Positions 51,060 through 62,924 of a stretch of DNA of 64,000 nt are shown piece after piece. The position numbers and the translations under genes are program-made. The DNA is from Luidia sarsii (lineage: Eukaryota; Echinodermata; Asteroidea; Paxillosida; Luidiidae): NCBI GenBank assembly GCA_949987565.1, contig OX465104.1, forward strand, positions 1,045,063 to 1,109,062, in the 5' to 3' direction. How positions within the stretch are numbered: the first letter of the stretch is position 1; the number at the start of each line of letters is the position of its first letter. The notes under the pieces were generated by a model that was not told where the DNA came from, ran no database searches, and was given only the letters and a program-made list of their open reading frames with translations.

Positions 51060-52740
51060 ACTTTATAATTAAGAAGATCCGTACTTCCATGCATGGATAC
51101 CTCATCCCGAAGTTTATTAATCTACTTGGAATCCTGCATGTCGATGTTAAACCATGACCGAGACGCCTAATGCATTAAAGGGAAGCCATGTCGATTGATT
51201 TGACCTTACGGCCAGCATTCTGATTGATAAAGTCTTGAATATTTCATATTTTCATTCAGGCAGAAGACCAATTCCATAGTCTTTTTAATTTAATGGCCTT
51301 ATTTGACTGTCGTCAATCGGTGCTTTAAATGTAAATTGATATTCATTTGTTTTAATGAACATGTAAATTATATTCACAATTCTATTGATACAGTTGATGC
51401 AATTAATTGTATTAATTGTGTTAATTGTATTGATTGTATTAATGTATTAATTGATATTAATGTGATTTTACTTCAGCGTCTCCAAGGCGTTTTTGGCCTT
51501 TTGTTTTAAATAACTTTGCCTAGACTTTTAAATGTTCATATTAATTGATATTCATTTGTTTTAATGAACATGTAAATTGTATTCACAATTCTGCCACTGG
51601 CGGCGAGGAGTACAGTTTTCTTTTTGAATAAATAAACCATTAATAATAATAATAATAATAAATGAAACTGTTACAAAGGTCGGCAAATCAACCCTGCTCC
51701 TCGTTTTCTAGTCCGAGTACCTTGAACCCGACAAGTCCCTTATTTTGTCGAAATTTGGAGGGATCGGGTGACTGTAGGGTTCGGGCTTTCCAGTAGGTAG
51801 CGAAATGGTTCACAGCAACTTTAACTTCGACTACCCGACCCAAATCCCAGATTTCCCCCCAAAACACCAGTGAAACCGTCCCATACGGTCATAGTTATTT
51901 GGATTCAGTGACAACCACAGATTCCAATACTGGTCATCTGCTTTACTCACGTTTAGGGAAAAAAGGAAAGAAATTCCTCCTCAGTTAATCGAGGACTTGT
52001 CTCTCCCGTCCGACGAGCATAATTGAGGCGACCATCTTTGATTGTGCTGTTCACTCTTGGCTCGATTAGCATACAAAGACGAATTCATGAATATTCATGA
52101 CCCCCGACAAGCCCATACAACCGGATCTTCCCGAATCGGATCACACGGTTTCTTTATAACGTCCTCCAACATTCCGTTGGGGTAAAAAAAAAATGGCATT
52201 CGACGCACGGGATGGGGATAGCTTTAGGATCAGCGAGCGCCGAGTGTGTATGTGTGGCATGGCGCCCTCTAGCGATGAAAACAGAGAAAGACGATTGATA
52301 TCATACACGAGTACGTGTTTCGCTTCAAATCGAATGATATTGTAATAAACACTAGACATGTCACTACCATCAAATTTCACCATCTGTACGCAAGGACTAA
52401 CGCTAATCATCATTCTCTCGTCAATCGTTTTCCTTCAAAGGTTGTGGGAGAGTTTGGAATCTAGTGTCAAGGAATCTCTTGTGTTCTCTTCTTCCATTTG
52501 TAATTTACCCGAATACTGTCATACACCTGCAATCAATTTTGAACATGCCAATGTGAATATACTCTAATGATATCAAAATGCACGTTAAATTGTTTTGTGT
52601 TGTGCTTTGTATTCTAAATGGAAGTCGATTTTGTTATCAGCATTTAGAGAATCACTCAATTGTGATTTGGTTTGCATTTTGGCAATCCGACAGTGGTGCT
52701 GTCTATGTTTATCTCTTGCGAATTTCTACGAGTTTTTTTA
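51060..52740. other. Intergenic AT-rich sequence
   Basis: Positions 51345-51480 and 51540-51590 share 'tgatattcatttgttttaat' (a local duplication about 200 bp apart). There is an aat run at 51642-51660. No gene is supported. Confidence 0.45.
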
Positions 52741-52744
52741 AACT

Positions 52745-52930
52745 GATATACACAAATGTTGCAAACAGCTTACTGACTAAAATTACCAAAATGCAAATCT
52801 TAAAATTTAATGGGCCTAATGTTTCGATCCTAGCAGGACCTTTCTCAAAGGCAGAGTGACAAGGTCAAAACAGATACATATACACGGTTGCAAATTGCTT
52901 ACTGACTAAAATTTAAAGACTAAACTTACT
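52745..52930. repeat. GAAAC-type terminal unit copy
   Basis: 'caaacagcttactgactaaa' and 'gatcctagcaggacctttct' are followed by short 'cttactgacta' repeats. Confidence 0.7.
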
Positions 52931-53384
52931 GACTAAATTTTAAAGACTTAAAGTTGTTAAAACTGTCACCAATGTTCTGTGATTGTTTGTGTTGTTTTCC
53001 TCCTGATAAATGAAATGAAATGATTTTTCAGGCCACACGAATATAATCCATGGTCGCGCGCTACTATGCGCGCATCGGAAGGCTACTTTCGTCTTATCTG
53101 TCGGGATTTCCCGGCAGGGGTTATGGGAATCACGCGTCGGTATCGAAGGTTAAGGGTAGAAACAGTATGTGGCGGGTTTATCGGGTCATGCCCTGGTCTA
53201 AAAGCAACACAAACAGCCAGTGTCAAGTGCATCAAACGAAAAGAAGAAGACCAACAATCGGAAGAAGAGGGCTAGTACAAATAAACAGCACTGGGGGTTT
53301 TCCGTTTCACATCATTTCGTCATTTTCCCGAATAGCAGATCCAGAATGTTTTTATTTATTTATTTATGCAATATCGGCAAAACA

Positions 53385-53910
53385 AGGCTGAAAAGCCACT
53401 CAAGGTTAAGGGGTAAGGAAAGAAGGAGATAGAGAGGGACTCGGGAAAACTTGAGATAGGAATTGGCATTCCTCGGAACTATTTCTGCCTAAAATGCTGC
53501 ATTTTTGGAGAAAAGAGTAAATAAATTGTTTACATCTCATACAAGATCTTAACGATTTTTTCGGAACAATTAGTTGAATGCTGCATTTTCGCGAAACAAA
53601 TGAAGGTTTTTTTCACTATTTTCTCGAGACTCGGTTGGCGGATTGAGCTGGCATTTTCACAGGTGTGCCATTTAATGCACATGTTGGATCAGACAACGTA
53701 CATGTACGGATGCTATTCTTTGACCTCGACCAATGTTGTGTTATCCCTTTAAAACGGACCAGATCATAATAAGTGGCTTAGAATTGAGTTTCACTTCTAT
53801 GATAGTTATGATGCTCGCATCGAGGAGAATGCAATTCAATTATGGTTTGTCCCACTGGACGTGATAAGCGCTGTATGCTCATCAGTGCTTTGCTATTTTG
53901 CCTGGTGAAG
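53385..53910. repeat. Composite of 104-bp unit, truncated T2-like MITE and SINE body
   Basis: Positions 53385-53475 are one 104-bp unit ('ggctgaaaagccactcaagg'). 53478-53748 is the right part of a T2-like MITE ending ccaatgttgtgttatccct + TTAA. About 53810-53910 is a SINE body ('tgcaattcaattatggtttg'). Confidence 0.7.
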
Positions 53911-54599
53911 TAAAAAGTCCTGCATCCAGTGCGGACGTGTTTTTGCAGCAGGCAATAAGGTAAAGCACGAAGCACATTGTGTTGATTACGTCGAGTAGGG
54001 AAGACCCCATTTACTTTTATCGTTTTTCGAACTTTTTTTTCGAACGTTTCAATTCACTAAAAGAAAAAGAGTAACCTGGGTATTAACCGTGAAGGGGTTT
54101 ATGGGTGTTTTTTTTCCCCAAAAGGATTCGAGGGTAGATTTGGCCATTAGGCCTATTAGTTGAATTTCAAATAGCAAAAACATTCATATTCCGAAACGCA
54201 ATACTACACGACGATGCTACAAAAAATAATCAATTTCTGTTCAAAAGACACGCAGGATATAACACGCCATAATCATTGTAACCTATTATAATTTTTTTTA
54301 TCGATGATACAGTGGAAGCACACATTTCAAGCACGAGCCATCAGTTTAAATTTGACTGAACTCTGAAATTTCAAAGAAACCCCAATAATTTTGTTGCAAA
54401 CTTCCCAAGATGAAAAATGCAAAACGTAAACAAAGAATAGGGCCTACTAAAAAAAAAGGGGGAGGGGGGGGGTTATGACGACCGTCTAGGATCGAGACGT
54501 CACACCCTTTAAATCTTATCAGTCATAATCATTTAAAGTCACTCTTGTCAAGGGAATCAACGACTAGAAGCTAATACACGATTTTGAACACAAAAATTT

Positions 54600-54690
54600 G
54601 CAACGCAAACTTTGACTGGATCGAGACTTGACCCCGTGACCTCTGCGATTCGCCTGCCAGCCCTCTTACCAACTGAACTAGCTGAGATGG
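54600..54690 (-). mobile_element. tRNA-derived SINE head
   Basis: The reverse strand has A-box tagttcagttgg, a B-box-like gggtcaagtct and a ccagtcaaag 3' end, as in the copy at 5633-5703. Confidence 0.6.
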
Positions 54691-54730
54691 TGAAAGGGCT
54701 GATAAGGCAAAAGCAGACGTCTCGGGTTCT

Positions 54731-54957
54731 TGGCCCAAATTTCATAGAGCCGCTTAAGCGTGAAAATCTGCTAAGCAGGAAAAGTCTTCCTTGTGAAAAC
54801 GGGATTACAAACCGCACAGCGATGTGATGTCAATTGCTTTTGACTTGTATTCCACTCTTCTTTACTTAGAAGGAAACGAAAGTCGAAGTTTGGGTAGGCA
54901 AGGTGATCCTACGAACCCTGACTTTGTTCGCTTAAGCGGCTGTATGAGGTTGGCCCC
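54731..54957. mobile_element. GCTTAAGC snap-back MITE, 227 bp
   Basis: Ends TTGGCCCAAATTTCATAGAG…cgcttaagcg and cgcttaagcggc…ttggcccca are inverted. This end pattern is common in marine invertebrate genomes. Confidence 0.75.
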
Positions 54958-55129
54958 AGGTCTTGGCGCAGACAAAGTTTTCTTGGTCATTTTGCCAAAT
55001 CATAATTATTTTTTGGTATTCGAAGAGATACCCATGCTTCATCACAGCGTCGTGCAACAACAAAGCGATGGGTACATGGTTAGGCCTCTCTTATGCGAAA
55101 ATAACCAGAAGACGGTTGCCATCGAATTC

Positions 55130-55345
55130 TATTTCCCCCCTCCGCCCAATTGGGCGGGCGAGCCGTGTTTATCGCGGGTCGCCAAGGTTACGGGGATGCC
55201 CGTCCATTGTGACGGTTTGCCCTCGCACCGCGGCCGGCGACGACTACGACGATGGAGCGGGCGGGTTGCCAAGACGACGGGGACGGTGTCGGAAATACAC
55301 GGCCGACGGCCCGGCACCGCCTGCGCGGGTAGCGATTTTTCTTTT
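55130..55345. other. GC-rich, CpG-dense island
   Basis: The stretch has GC boxes (gggcgggcg, gagcgggcggg) and paired 'gttgccaagacgacgg'/'gtcgccaaggttacgg' motifs. Frames are open on both strands but match no family. It could be a regulatory island or an unrecognised first exon. Confidence 0.35.
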
Positions 55346-57380
55346 GTTCGTAGGGTAAGCGAGCCAACATTTGTTCATGATTTACATTAATAAATCATGA
55401 ATTTCTCATTTTCCTGTTTGACTTTGAGTCAACCCCGGCCACACGCTGGTCAGCGAATTCTATTTTGGAATAGTCAAAGTAAATTGTGACTATTGTAATT
55501 GTTTGGTCGATGAACGACCCTAATTATAGGCCTACAATTGAACCCCGTGATTCGCTGAATAGCTCAAAGCACACAGACAAAATACATGTCATATGAAATG
55601 GCGGAATGCCAAGGATCGCTGGCCCCTGCATCCCCATCGCCGTTGAGCAGCGCGGTGACAGGTACCCGGCAATACATGACCCTAATCGGAAAGCATCATA
55701 CACTGTGAGATTGATAACAGGAGCGTGTTCGGAGACCCCCTTGGTCAAGGATGGAGGTGATTTGCGGGGTATTTTGTGGACCTCTATCTCCACTAGACCA
55801 ACCCCTGTCCCTTAATAGGCCTACTGGGCTACACCCGATGGCCACAGCTGCAAATGACGATCGGAAACCGCCTTTAATAACGTAACACGGACCATATCTC
55901 AGCGATAACGCCGCCAGTTGCATATTAGGCTTAAGGTAGTGATTAGTATCGCAGCCGGGAAGTGTAAAAAAAAAAATCCCCCGAACTCCCGCAAAAAACC
56001 CTACGCATGCAGTACGAGGAACACGCACTGAATTGAAATGAAATTACAGTCAAGCTAAGGTGCAGCGCACGTGATTTTGGCAGCAACTCATTAACATGGG
56101 GCGCAGAGGGGGGGGTGGGTTGAGGGGGTCAACGTTCAACGCGCATGCGCCCTTGCTCTTCTCTGTGGTCACACGCTACCCGAAACACAACGAATTCAAA
56201 AGCCAGAGGAGACTCAACGACTGTTTCATGATGTCAATCTGACTTTATTATACCGTGTCTTTTAATCATTAATGCATTATTTTTTTTTAGTTATTTCATG
56301 GTTGGAGAAATACACAATTGAACGAGTTAAATGGCTGACAACGTATACTTAGGTGATGCGCTTCACACGTATGCGGCCCATACAAAATGGCGGCTGCATA
56401 GCAACCAATTCAAATCTCGCTTCCATAAAGGCGTTGTACCATAAATCCATTCAAAATCACAATAACACAATATTTTTTTCTTCGGCGGCCTAAAAACTGT
56501 CCTTCCTCTCTTCCCTTCCCTCCTACTAAGATCAGCCCAAACTCATGTCTCTCGTTCTCACTCACCCCCCTTTCGCTCTCTCTCTCTTTCTCTGTGTTGC
56601 TCGCTCACTCGCTCGATCTCATCATCAAAAAAATAGAATCTTTCAAAATATGTACACGGATTCGAACTGAACAATATAACCCGGAGACCGTATGTGGTTT
56701 TTGTTGTTGAAAGCTGTTTCGTTTTTTCCCCAAGGCGAATTGAGATACAAACAGAGGGTACTGCACGAGTTCGTCCCGTGCCCCCCTTGCTGTCCGATTT
56801 CTGGACCACCGGAGACGCCATGTTTCCCTTTTTTTTGCCTGGCGATTATTTTCAACGAACATGATCGTTCTGATGAACCAGACTTATTTGTGCGTCGCAA
56901 AAAATTCAGCCCCTGGAACCTCTAATGATTATAATGGGCAGAAGGCTAGACTACATGCACCACAAGGCGACGACATACACTCTATGCGGTAGAGGGAGAC
57001 AAACGCTCACACGTGTCCCGTGACCCGCTGCCGGTACTTTCGCAGGTTAACGGGGTCGAAAGGTCAGAGGTCGGGGGGAAAACCAGGCCATGGGTTCGGT
57101 GAGATCTGTGGGTCAAACTTTACTTTGTTTTGGTCGCGAGTCACAGTCGGCTGGGCATCAAGAGTTTGGGAGTGTTTCTCACACGTCCATCTCGTGCGTT
57201 TAGCGGCATGAATTGGTGCTTTACAAAAACCACGGTTCTCGAAGTAGGACTGATCGCTAACAGTTACTCTACCCTACCCGGTCCTACTTCCTGGAATGAA
57301 TTCAGCAAGGAAATGAAAATAATGGCCACCTGCTTAGTGAAAGTAAATATACATAAATCAGACGGAAAGGGGGCAAATTG
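55346..57380. other. Intergenic sequence, nothing recognised
   Basis: Short GA/CT runs lie near 56570-56600. The open frames at 56.6-56.9 kb lie on both strands and are not supported. Confidence 0.45.
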
Positions 57381-57392
57381 AATTTCAGGCTT

Positions 57393-57465
57393 GGTAAGTA
57401 CAGAACGGAACGGAAGAGAACAGAACAGAACGGAACAGTACAGAATTCACGACAGAACAGAATGA
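57393..57465. repeat. Short (ACAGAACGGA)-like array
   Basis: Degenerate 'acagaacggaacgg' units with no other feature. Confidence 0.75.
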
Positions 57466-58034
57466 TGTGGTTACATTACCTAGTAGCTTGCATTTTGAAA
57501 ATCGTCCTTCTATTATTGGAAAGGGGGAGGCACCATTTTGATAGATTGTTTTCTGTTTGAGTGAGCCCTGTGGACTTGCCCTTCCAGACAAAGGGGTTTA
57601 GGAGGGAGCACGAGGGTACAGAGCGACCCGCAGCCAACACCCCGCCGATCTCCGCTCCGAAACTCCCCACCAAAAAATCAGCAAAAACACGCTGCCTTTT
57701 GTTCTCGTTTAACGGTATCCTCAACCTAGAGCGAGTTTCATTCCCATACGAATCTTCACTGCATGTACAAAATCGAAAAGTAACCCTCACAGGCCGTCAG
57801 CAAAGCGACTGTCGTAGTAACGAAGGCAAAAATCCGATATTTTTAAGGTTCCTACTTACACAATAGATCAGTCGAACTTCTACCGTGATAGTATGCAAAT
57901 GGGGCATTTTAAATGAAACCTGTGCACCATTTGGCTATTTCGCCGGTCCTTTTCAGCTTTTTTAAACTGTGCCCAATCGAAGAGGACAAACATACAACCA
58001 AGCAGCATGTAAACACTCAAGCATAACATGAAAA

Positions 58035-58225
58035 ACTGATCAAACAAACACGCTGACAGACAAACAGACAGACAGCAAGGCGGGCAGATGGTTAGACAGA
58101 CAGACATACAGAGACAGACAGACAGACAGACAGACATAAAGACATGCAGACAAAAAGACGACAGGCAGACAGACGAACAGACTGACAGGTAGAGAGACAG
58201 AGAGACAGACAGACACAAACAAACA
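58035..58225. repeat. (GACA)n array
   Basis: gacagacagac runs as at 46.56-46.86 kb. Confidence 0.9.
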
Positions 58226-59059
58226 AAGACCAGGTGATATAGTTTCATTTATATTGAAGAATACATCTTTAATTTCAATCGATCTATGGCCTTTTTTCTG
58301 AGTGCATTTCCGTAGGGATGTAGATCCCATTCTTTCCTAGCAGAAATTATTCTAAGCCAGACTTCCTCCACCGGAAACTCGACCTATATTGCCGATTTCC
58401 CCTACCCCCTCCTTCCCATCAATCCCACGACCCCACCCCCTTTTTTGGTGGATTATGGATTAAACAAAAATAAGCACACTTTCTCCAGCTTTTGTGAAGG
58501 AACATGTTTGTTCAGAGCGGGATCGTTCCAGCTAGAGGCGACGACAAGAACGCTTTATGGCATGGGGATCTTATCAGCGCGTTCATCGCTGAACATATCC
58601 GAAAAGGCACGAATTAAAAAGAAGCATTTTTTTGTCTGTAGTCCCCGCAGGAATGCAGTCCGCTGACTTTAAAGAAGAGTACGAGTCTATGGACCATCAC
58701 GCCAGTCCAGACTGCGCGCTGTAATTGTTCGTTCGGCCTCGTAAAACTTGGCGCCACTTTTGACAGACAGGAGATAATGATTCCTGATAGTCCGAGCTTT
58801 GGGCGGAGTGGAGGTGGGGGGGGGGGGCACGCCATGGCATTTAATGAGGCCGAGGTCGAGCTCAACTTGGAGTCAACGGACTGAAGGGACTTCCTCGAAT
58901 ACATTAAACATAACAAACCCTCATATATCACAATATGTTCCAATCCCGGACGTGTGGTTGCAAAAAAAAACCCACCAAAAACAAAAACATTATCATTGTG
59001 TGCGTTTTGGATGAAACAAAACCATCTTGGAACTGAAGGCTTTCTACCCATGCAAACCA

Positions 59060-59710
59060 CTATCCGACCCCTTAAGGAGCGAAAGGCGCCCGAGGAACCT
59101 TAACAGGGAACCAAAGGTGAGCGCCTAATCGTAATGGGAAATAGCGCCTTGGCACCGGCGATCAGTAGGCGCTGGTATTAAAGGTGTGACCTCTCTCTGC
59201 GTTCACCGACTTACTTCCTCCGAAGGTGCGAGGTCACCTGAAAAGGACATACCAAATATCCATCCATTTAAAGTACCCCTTAAGGTACAGACAGTAGTAC
59301 TCTCTTAGATTTCACCGATTCACCACCTTCAAAGGTTCGAGGCCACCTTGAAAATAATCCCCCATCAGGGGTGAAGTATAATCCCTTTAAAGTTTTTGTA
59401 ACGATGCAGACGGTGCGCACTAAAGAGAAAGGTTTAAACCGGCACCTGTGCAGGTGCTTTTGGCATATAAAGGCGCCCTGGGCAACAAACACCTTAAGGT
59501 GCCGATTGAGTGCGAAGTCTCCTTAAAAATTACTCCTACCGGTATTCAAATAAAATATCTTCCTTTTAAAGTTTCTGTTACGATACAGACTGTGCACTCG
59601 AGGAGAAAGATCTATACCGGCACCTGTGCAGGTGCCGTAGGCATATCGGAGCGTCCAGGGCAGCACAGCACCTTAAGGTGCCGGTCGAGCGCCCGGCGCC
59701 TACCACGTAC
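59060..59710. repeat. 178-bp duplication rich in short palindromes
   Basis: Two copies (about 59387-59530 and 59565-59705) share ggcacctgtgcaggtgc and caccttaaggtgcc, spaced 178 and 179 bp apart. Further palindromes (ccccttaagg, aaggtacc-like, tttaaa) occur from 59060 on. Confidence 0.8.
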
Positions 59711-60312
59711 ACAAACAATCGAACGAATATACCGCACCTGTAAAACTGGCTGATGAAGAGATAATTACAGGCCGACTCACTACTTCGGCGATTTTTTTTT
59801 CATTTTACAAAGGAGAAACTAGCTTAATAAGGTAGAGCGTCAGATCCCTTTGTTCATTTTCAGTCCCTCTTAAGTTCACAGAGCCGAAGGTCAAGGCGAT
59901 CTGGCACCTTCAAATCCGACAACACGGCGCCTTCATCCAGAACTTGGGCTCTTTTCCCATCAATCTCCAGTGGGGCGCAGGCCGCAATCCGTTCCGAATT
60001 TTCTGTCCCATCCGGCATCCCCGCAGAATGCACAGGCCTCCAAGAGACTGAGGTTCGGACCCGGATCCGGATCCGGATACACACACCCCTCCTTCCCTCG
60101 GACGGGCACCGAGCAAATCCGTCATTACAAGAAAGGTTCGTCACGCTGAAAGGGACTTCACATGTCGGCAAGTCGTGCTTCCTGGACAGTGCGTGACGAG
60201 GCGGCTATTCCAATCAGAACCCGTCACTGTGTACCGGTAAAGCTCTCGGAGTTTGGATCCATCGTTTATTGTCCTTCCAGCAGGTCTTCACTCTCTATGC
60301 CCTCGCTGTCGT

Positions 60313-61041
60313 TCACCAGCAAACGGACTCCGGCTCGTACTTCCTAAAGAACCCCCTCGGAGTGCTGCTCTCGGTGATGGCGATGGTGACGTCCCCGATG
60401 GTCACGTTGGTGACGCTGACCTGGGCACTCTCCTCCAGCGAGTTGCGGTACTTGCGGAGCAGGGCGAACTTGCCCAGCTTGACGGAGCTGGTGGGACTGG
60501 TGGTGGTGTGGGTGGCGGTGTTGGTGTTGGCGGTGGTGATGAGGCCTGGGGAGAGGGGCTTGGTGTCCCCGGCGTTGGGCGAGGCCAGAGGGGCGTCGCA
60601 GGCCACGCGGGCGGCGTTGGCGGTCGGCGGCGTGCCGGGGCTGGTGCTGGATGGCGTCGGCAAGCAGCCGGCTAGCGGTGACCGGGCTTCGCGACAGTTG
60701 CCGGCCGGCGCTCCTCCGCCGCCGGCGCCACCGGGTGCCGGCCGGCCGGCCAACTGGAGGAACGCCGGCTTGCGGACGGGCTGAGCTCTCGGCTGGCCGC
60801 TGGGGGCGAAGTTGCCGTTGGCATCCGGCATTCCGAAGGTACCTCTCTCGTACCCAGCCTTCTCCCCCACCTCCACCTCCTCCTCCTCCTCTTCTTCCTC
60901 TTCCTCCATCTCCTCGGTCTCCGCCTCGGAGCCCGTCTCCGACCGCGTGGCTTGCAGGTACCGTACCGGCTGAGACTGCTGAGTCAACTGCTGGAATTCC
61001 TTACATTTGGCCAACAGCTCGCGTCTCTTGTTCTTCAGATC
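60313..61041 (-). CDS. Second Polycomb CBX-like gene, last coding exon (partial gene)
   Basis: This 729-bp exon encodes 242 residues after an acceptor ending TTTACTGCAG, starts in phase 0 and stops at TGA 60313-60315. It begins with a Lys/Glu-rich segment (DLKNKRRELLAKCKEFQQL), then a run of about 15 Glu within residues 41-60, a Gly/Ala/Pro/Thr-rich linker, and a C-terminal Polycomb box at about 208-232 (VSVTNVTIGDVTIAITES then STPRGFF). The box, last-exon layout, entry phase and orientation match the neighbouring CBX gene, so a tandem paralogue is the best reading. The tail after the box (KYEPESVCW) differs from the neighbour's. The chromodomain exons should lie to the right of the window; I found none in 61-64 kb. 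Confidence 0.75.
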   Translation of the reverse strand, partial: DLKNKRRELLAKCKEFQQLTQQSQPVRYLQATRSETGSEAETEEMEEEEEEEEEEVEVGEKAGYERGTFGMPDANGNFAPSGQPRAQPVRKPAFLQLAGRPAPGGAGGGGAPAGNCREARSPLAGCLPTPSSTSPGTPPTANAARVACDAPLASPNAGDTKPLSPGLITTANTNTATHTTTSPTSSVKLGKFALLRKYRNSLEESAQVSVTNVTIGDVTIAITESSTPRGFFRKYEPESVCW

Positions 61042-62920
61042 CTGCAGTAAAGATATCACCAAAAATAAAGATAGGAACGGTTGTAAGACCACCAAACATA
61101 TCTTTCGCATTTGGGCGCGAATCTAGTGCCTTGTGGAGACCTAGTCCAATAGGTTGAATAGGTCTCCACAGGGAAATTGTAAAGGTGTAGGTCTCCAAAA
61201 GGTTTTCACGAAACTGGCATTTGAAAAAGAAAAAAAAAGGGGGAAATTTGTGATGGGTAATAATCCGTCGCAAATTGAAGTGTTATATATAAGGGACATA
61301 CGGTCCAAATTTCTACCCAGGAAAGTGAATGTGGTTGAAATGAGATCATTTTTGAAACACGTTTCTCACTCGGTTGTATAGTGCAGGAGAACAAAGCAAT
61401 GTCTCCACAAGGATACATAAATGGGTATGCGTGTGGGTGTATCTTGGCTACCGCTGGATTGAATGGTCGTGGCGCGGTGGTCCTGTGCAAGACTCATCAA
61501 TGATTGACATCTAAAGGCCGGGGTTTGCTTGTGTTTTAGTGTTTCACCGTGGAAAGAGGTCAGGAACATATAACAGCCGTCGTGCCTTCGCGTCGAGACG
61601 CATCACCAGAGAAGGCGCCTACGCGATGTTTTCGACCCACAAATGTTGACGCGAAATGTGTGTGTTTTCGTCTCAGGCAGAACTGTACAATCGGGGTTTT
61701 TTTTAGCCTCTGACGATGAAGTGACACTCTTGACATTGTATTTTTTCCCTGTGATTCGCCATTTATAACAGGAAACTTGACCGTGTTGTGATAGCGAGGC
61801 TGCCCACTAATACAAAAAACTCTGGGATTTAAATATCGTCCCTTGCTCCTCTCTCCCTAACATCCCCCGCCCCGTCAAAGTGATACCTTCGTTCCCCGAT
61901 AGAACGTCTACCCGAAAGATCGCGCCTGAGGTGAAACGATCCCGAACGCATGCGCAGTCTGCCCCCCTCTTCGGGCTTTGCAGGATCGGTGGGCGAAGAG
62001 AGACTTCCAGAAACGAAAGCCAAGGAAATTTAACGAAAGCTAAACAAAAACAAAACAGAAACGAAAGAATAGAATTCGTGGCCTTGTGGCCGATCGCCAG
62101 AATGCCACCGCGAGCCCTGGTAACGACCGTCACGTGATCTGGATCTGCGCATGGGCAGGGAGTGCGTGGTCGGAACTTGGCAGCGGGCCAAGACACAGCC
62201 GAGGGACGCAACGTGGGCGAAGAAGTCCCTGGGAAAAAACTGCAATCAAACCCGAACAGACTGGTCAAGTGATTGCTGATACATCCATCAGACTATAGCC
62301 TTGCTACTAGAACACACTGTCTATTATAGTTCAGTCTAGACACTTCAAAATTGCATGCTTCGATACAAAGTTGTTGCGGAATATCTGACTAAAATCACTG
62401 ACTAAACCTCACTGACTAAAATTAACAAAAAGCAAATCATAAAATTTAGTGGGCCTGACGTTTCGATCCTAGCAGGACCTTTCTCAAAGGCCTTTGAGAA
62501 AGGTCCTGCTAGGATCGAAACGTCAGGCCCACTAAATTTTATGAATATCTTTTTTATAATGGCAGCAGCTTATTTGCATATAATGCAAATATGAAGCCTT
62601 TCCACCAAGTATAAAGTATATATTTTTAGTATGATGTTCGGTGGAGATCCTTGACATGCATAGCAGAAAAGAAATATGTTGCAATTTATTTTAGGTTGAG
62701 CCACCTAATTTGTAAGAATGACTGGACTATAATAGGACACAGTGCCCGAAACGGGGAGCTACCGGCCCTTCTCAGAGTCACACTCATTCTCCAGAGTTCT
62801 CAGAGTCACACTCATTCTCCAGAAGCAGATTATTGTACGTGTTGTCATCGCAAGATTTCCGCGGAGTGATTCAGGCGATGCGACCTTCAAGTGACATCAT
62901 CAAAACGACATTCTGTACCA
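61042..62920. other. Last intron of second CBX gene: terminal-unit palindrome and hairpin unit
   Basis: Positions 62435-62545 are a nearly perfect palindrome of the GAAACGTC unit (arms about 55 bp). 62745-62790 carries cccgaaac + ggggagctaccggcccttct, another member of the hairpin family. A GC-rich segment at 61.85-62.25 kb has open frames but no clear exon. Confidence 0.55.
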
Positions 62921-62924
62921 GTCA

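Noticed and set aside
61807..62268. 153-codon minus-strand frame considered as an upstream exon of the second CBX gene
   Set aside because: No chromodomain or basic AT-hook-like motif, and no acceptor/donor pair of the right phase.
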